Source: an uncultured Flavobacteriaceae bacterium (GTDB lineage: Bacteria; Bacteroidota; Bacteroidia; Flavobacteriales; Flavobacteriaceae). From it: 64,000 nt of DNA. The DNA lies in assembly GCA_947502975.1 (NCBI GenBank), contig CANNBV010000002.1, forward strand, positions 372,001 to 436,000, read 5' to 3'. The notes under the pieces were generated by a model, which was given only the letters and a program-made list of their open reading frames with translations, was not told the origin of the DNA and did no database searches. Position 1 is the stretch's first letter; the number at the start of each line of letters is the position of its first letter. The translations under genes and the position numbers were made by a program. Shown here in pieces: positions 61,881 through 64,000 of this stretch.

Positions 61881-62276
61881 ATGAAAAAAACAATCATTAT
61901 TTCCGCAATCGCATTATGCTTTTCTATTGTTAGTGTTAATGCTACAACTTCATTTGAACCAACTAAAGTTTACAAAACACAAGTTAATACTAACGTAAAT
62001 CCATTTTGTGTTTCTATTGCTAAAGGTGATATAGAAACTGTGAAAAAATTAATTGAGTTAGGAACAAATGTAAATGAAAAGTCTAATGGAATGACGCCAG
62101 CTATGTATGCAGCGAAATTCAATCGATGCGATATTTTAAAACTTTTAATCGCTAACGGCGCTAAACTTAAAGTAAAATCTACAAAAGGTATGACAGCTAT
62201 GAAATATGCTAAATTGCATAAAGCTGTTGATGCTGAAAAGGTATTAACTGAGGCACTAGCAAAAAAGAAAAAATAA
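61881..62276 (+). CDS. Secreted ankyrin-repeat protein
   Basis: The 131-residue protein has a signal peptide (MKKTIIISAIALCFSIVSVN) and two to three ankyrin units: IETVKKLIELGTNVNEKSNG and CDILKLLIANGAKLKVKSTK. This gives a small protein-interaction surface in the periplasm. Partner is unknown. A 250-base spacer upstream is AT-rich and holds no ORF; a clear terminator follows. Confidence 0.82.
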   Translation: MKKTIIISAIALCFSIVSVNATTSFEPTKVYKTQVNTNVNPFCVSIAKGDIETVKKLIELGTNVNEKSNGMTPAMYAAKFNRCDILKLLIANGAKLKVKSTKGMTAMKYAKLHKAVDAEKVLTEALAKKKK

Positions 62277-62316
62277 TTACAAGCTTATATTATAATTATT
62301 TTGAATTAGTCACGAT

Positions 62317-62342
62317 AAAAGCCCTCATTGAGGGCTTTTTTT
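62317..62342. terminator. Bidirectional intrinsic terminator
   Basis: AAAAGCCCTC-ATT-GAGGGCTTTT with a T-run on the right lies between the convergent ankyrin and M48 protease genes. Confidence 0.9.
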
Positions 62343-62346
62343 GTAG

Positions 62347-63114
62347 TTATAAATTTTTATATCTTTCTATAGCTTCCTGTATTTTCTCAATTCTATTATC
62401 AGGATCTGGATGCGTGCTTTGAAATTCAGGTACTCGATTTGGTCCTGCAGCTTCTTTTAGTATCTTCATCACCCCAATCATTTCTTGAGGATTGTATCCT
62501 GCCCTAATCATAAACTTAACGCCCAAATCATCACTCTCTAACTCATCACCACGACCATTAGTTAATAATTTTTGTTGACCAATACCACCTACAAGGCCAC
62601 CCATGTCTGCACCTACAGACCCTGCAGTTGCTAAACCTTGCCAATATTCACTTTCTGCAATACGTTCTGCACTATGTCTTCCTAATACATGGCCGATTTC
62701 ATGTCCTAAAACTCCTGCCAATTGATCTTCATTTTGTAATTTTTCTAACAAAGCATAGGTAATAAAAATCTGTCCACCTGGGAGTGCAAATGCATTTATA
62801 GTTCTTGGATCATTTAGTAAATGAAATTCATATTTATAAGGCGTTTCTCTTGCAATACTACTATTTACAAGTTTGTTACCAACATTGTCGACTAAAGCCT
62901 GTAGTTTAGTGTCTGGATGAAGTCCTCCGTGCTGCTGTGCCATTTGTGGCGCACTCTGCAAACCAATAGCTATTTCCTTATCAGGTGTCATGGATATGGT
63001 TTGCATTCTTCCTGTATACGGGTTTTCTTCGCGTTGACTACATCGTTTTAAAACAAAGAATATGGCGATCGCTGCACCAATTAGCAGTCTTACTTTAAAA
63101 TTTCTTCCTCTCAT
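62347..63114 (-). CDS. M48-family metalloprotease
   Basis: The 255-residue membrane-anchored protease has an N-terminal helix (LLIGAAIAIFFVLKRC) and the zinc motif LAGVLGHEIGHVLGRHSAER (HEIGH), with a further Glu in GDELESDDLGVKFM. It resembles BepA/LoiP-type envelope proteases. Substrate is unknown, likely misfolded envelope proteins. Confidence 0.92.
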   Translation of the reverse strand: MRGRNFKVRLLIGAAIAIFFVLKRCSQREENPYTGRMQTISMTPDKEIAIGLQSAPQMAQQHGGLHPDTKLQALVDNVGNKLVNSSIARETPYKYEFHLLNDPRTINAFALPGGQIFITYALLEKLQNEDQLAGVLGHEIGHVLGRHSAERIAESEYWQGLATAGSVGADMGGLVGGIGQQKLLTNGRGDELESDDLGVKFMIRAGYNPQEMIGVMKILKEAAGPNRVPEFQSTHPDPDNRIEKIQEAIERYKNL

Positions 63115-63190
63115 CTTAGATGGTTTTAGGGTATTAAATTACAAAATTTGGCTTACATAATTGCGACACATTTTATCGTAAAATGTCACT

Positions 63191-63652
63191 TTAAATCTGT
63201 CCTAAAGTTTTATGCATTACATAGTGTTTACCTATTTCGGGAATTTCGAATGGCGCTCCAATGACTTTATAACCATTGCGTATGTAAAAATTAACAGCAA
63301 TAATTCGGGCATTACACCAAACTAAATCTATGTTTTTGTTTGTTAAAATATGTTCACTTTCATTAATTAATAAGTTGCCAAGTCCTTTGCCTTGGTAAGA
63401 CTTAAGAATAGCCATGCCTCTTAACTGATACTGAGATGTTTGAAAAAATAAATCGTTGGAGATTTTCATCAATGATAATACACCAATGAGACGTTTTTTA
63501 TCAAATAACCCTAAATGTATTGTAGTAGATACATCATCACCAGTAAAAGCGCAAGTTTTCAATGGTTTACCTGCCCTTAAAACTGGATGCCTTACAGGGT
63601 AAGTTTCAGTTGCAGTTATTCGTGTAATTTCGAAATTTTCTGTGTTGCTCAT
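63191..63652 (-). CDS. GNAT-family N-acetyltransferase
   Basis: The 153-residue protein starts MSNTENFEITRITATETYPV; an earlier Met lies in an unlikely context. Motif A is YQLRGMAILKSYQGKGLGNL, with the QGKGLG acetyl-CoA loop, and VNFYIRNGYKVIGAPFEI completes the fold. Substrate unknown. Divergent from the partial GNAT gene at the window end. Confidence 0.88.
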   Translation of the reverse strand: MSNTENFEITRITATETYPVRHPVLRAGKPLKTCAFTGDDVSTTIHLGLFDKKRLIGVLSLMKISNDLFFQTSQYQLRGMAILKSYQGKGLGNLLINESEHILTNKNIDLVWCNARIIAVNFYIRNGYKVIGAPFEIPEIGKHYVMHKTLGQI

Positions 63653-63729
63653 TTTAAATAAATGAAAACCATATCCAAACATATAAAATTAATTGTAACC
63701 AATTTGTATCTTCACTTTAAAAATTTGAA

Positions 63730-64000
63730 ATGCGTTATAGTTTTAAAATTATAGATAAGACTGACATACTAAAAGTTGTACCGTTGGTTGAAAAGTTAAA
63801 CGATTTTAATATCTCTAAAAATGTATTAGAAGAACGTTTTTTAGAAATGATCGCGCAAAATTATGAATGCGCTGTGATTTTTAATGGTGATGCTGTTGTT
63901 GGTGTGTGCGGTTTGTGGTTTTGTACACGACATTATGCAGGAAAAAGTGTTGAGGTTGATCATGTATATATTGATGAAAACCATAGGGGTAAAGGACTTG
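63730..64000 (+). CDS. GNAT-family acetyltransferase, cut by window end
   Basis: Only the first 90 residues are present (MRYSFKIIDKTDILKVVPLV, then VVGVCGLWFCTRHYAGKSVE and VDHVYIDENHRGKGL). The VDHVYIDENHRGKG stretch is the start of motif A of the GNAT fold. The remainder lies beyond base 64000, so the full length is not known. Confidence 0.82.
   Translation, partial: MRYSFKIIDKTDILKVVPLVEKLNDFNISKNVLEERFLEMIAQNYECAVIFNGDAVVGVCGLWFCTRHYAGKSVEVDHVYIDENHRGKGL

Noticed and set aside
1-64000. tRNA or rRNA genes
   Set aside because: No cloverleaf-type T-loop or rRNA-like stretch was recognised by eye; a tRNAscan or Infernal run would settle this.

Overview
The window is from a low-GC (about one third G+C by eye) marine-type Flavobacteriaceae chromosome (Bacteroidota). 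The evidence is a full Na+-NQR operon, flavobacterial families (DUF4136, DUF4230, DUF5522, DUF1573, DUF4846, type IX plug-like protein), promoters of the Bacteroidetes form TAnnTTTG, many lipoproteins and several TTG starts. The genus is not determined; relatives of Winogradskyella or Psychroserpens would fit, but this is inference. No rRNA, tRNA, CRISPR array, transposase, integrase or prophage was seen.

Layout. 1-5.8 kb: surface lipoprotein, PQQ-type propeller, and a TPR histidine kinase with its NarL-type regulator. 5.8-11.7 kb: candidate small RNA, DUF4230, rhodanese, enoyl-CoA hydratase, aromatic amino acid hydroxylase, bestrophin, DUF4136, DUF5522. 11.75-15.1 kb: tight operon ending in hemL. 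15.1-21.6 kb: envelope proteins, a CPBP-like protein and two tandem alpha/beta hydrolases.

21.77-33.38 kb is the accessory region and the main discovery. Fourteen small units, nearly all on the minus strand, are separated by fifteen imperfect-palindrome sites (about 130 bp, or a 50-70 bp short form), each built as ...AAC-arm-hairpin-arm-GTT.... The two ends of one unit are reverse complementary to each other (9-10 of 10 bases in seven units), as expected if each unit can exist as a circle with one folded site. This is integron gene-cassette logic (attC-like sites), but no integrase lies within the window. Cargo is mostly unknown small proteins, secreted or lipoproteins, zinc ribbons, a SUKH-family protein with a truncated partner, a papain-family protease, and a three-gene Lrp/GNAT/membrane-protein unit with its own palindromic operator.

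33.5-47.4 kb: lysS, DUF1573, a LuxR-type membrane regulator, a previously unlisted YqaE/Pmp3 peptide, a lipoprotein-lipB operon, apaG, a type IX plug-like protein and nqrABCDEF with promoter and terminator. 47.4-56.3 kb: a conserved Cys-motif protein, DUF4846, an ECF sigma factor - TPR membrane protein - CHAT protease operon, a seven-repeat WKNG propeller lipoprotein and two further lipoproteins. 56.4-64 kb: a small protein coupled to apbE (the flavin transferase that matures NqrB and NqrC), a methyltransferase-cupin-map-HAD-type run, gpmI, an ankyrin protein, an M48 protease and two GNAT acetyltransferases, the last cut by the window end.
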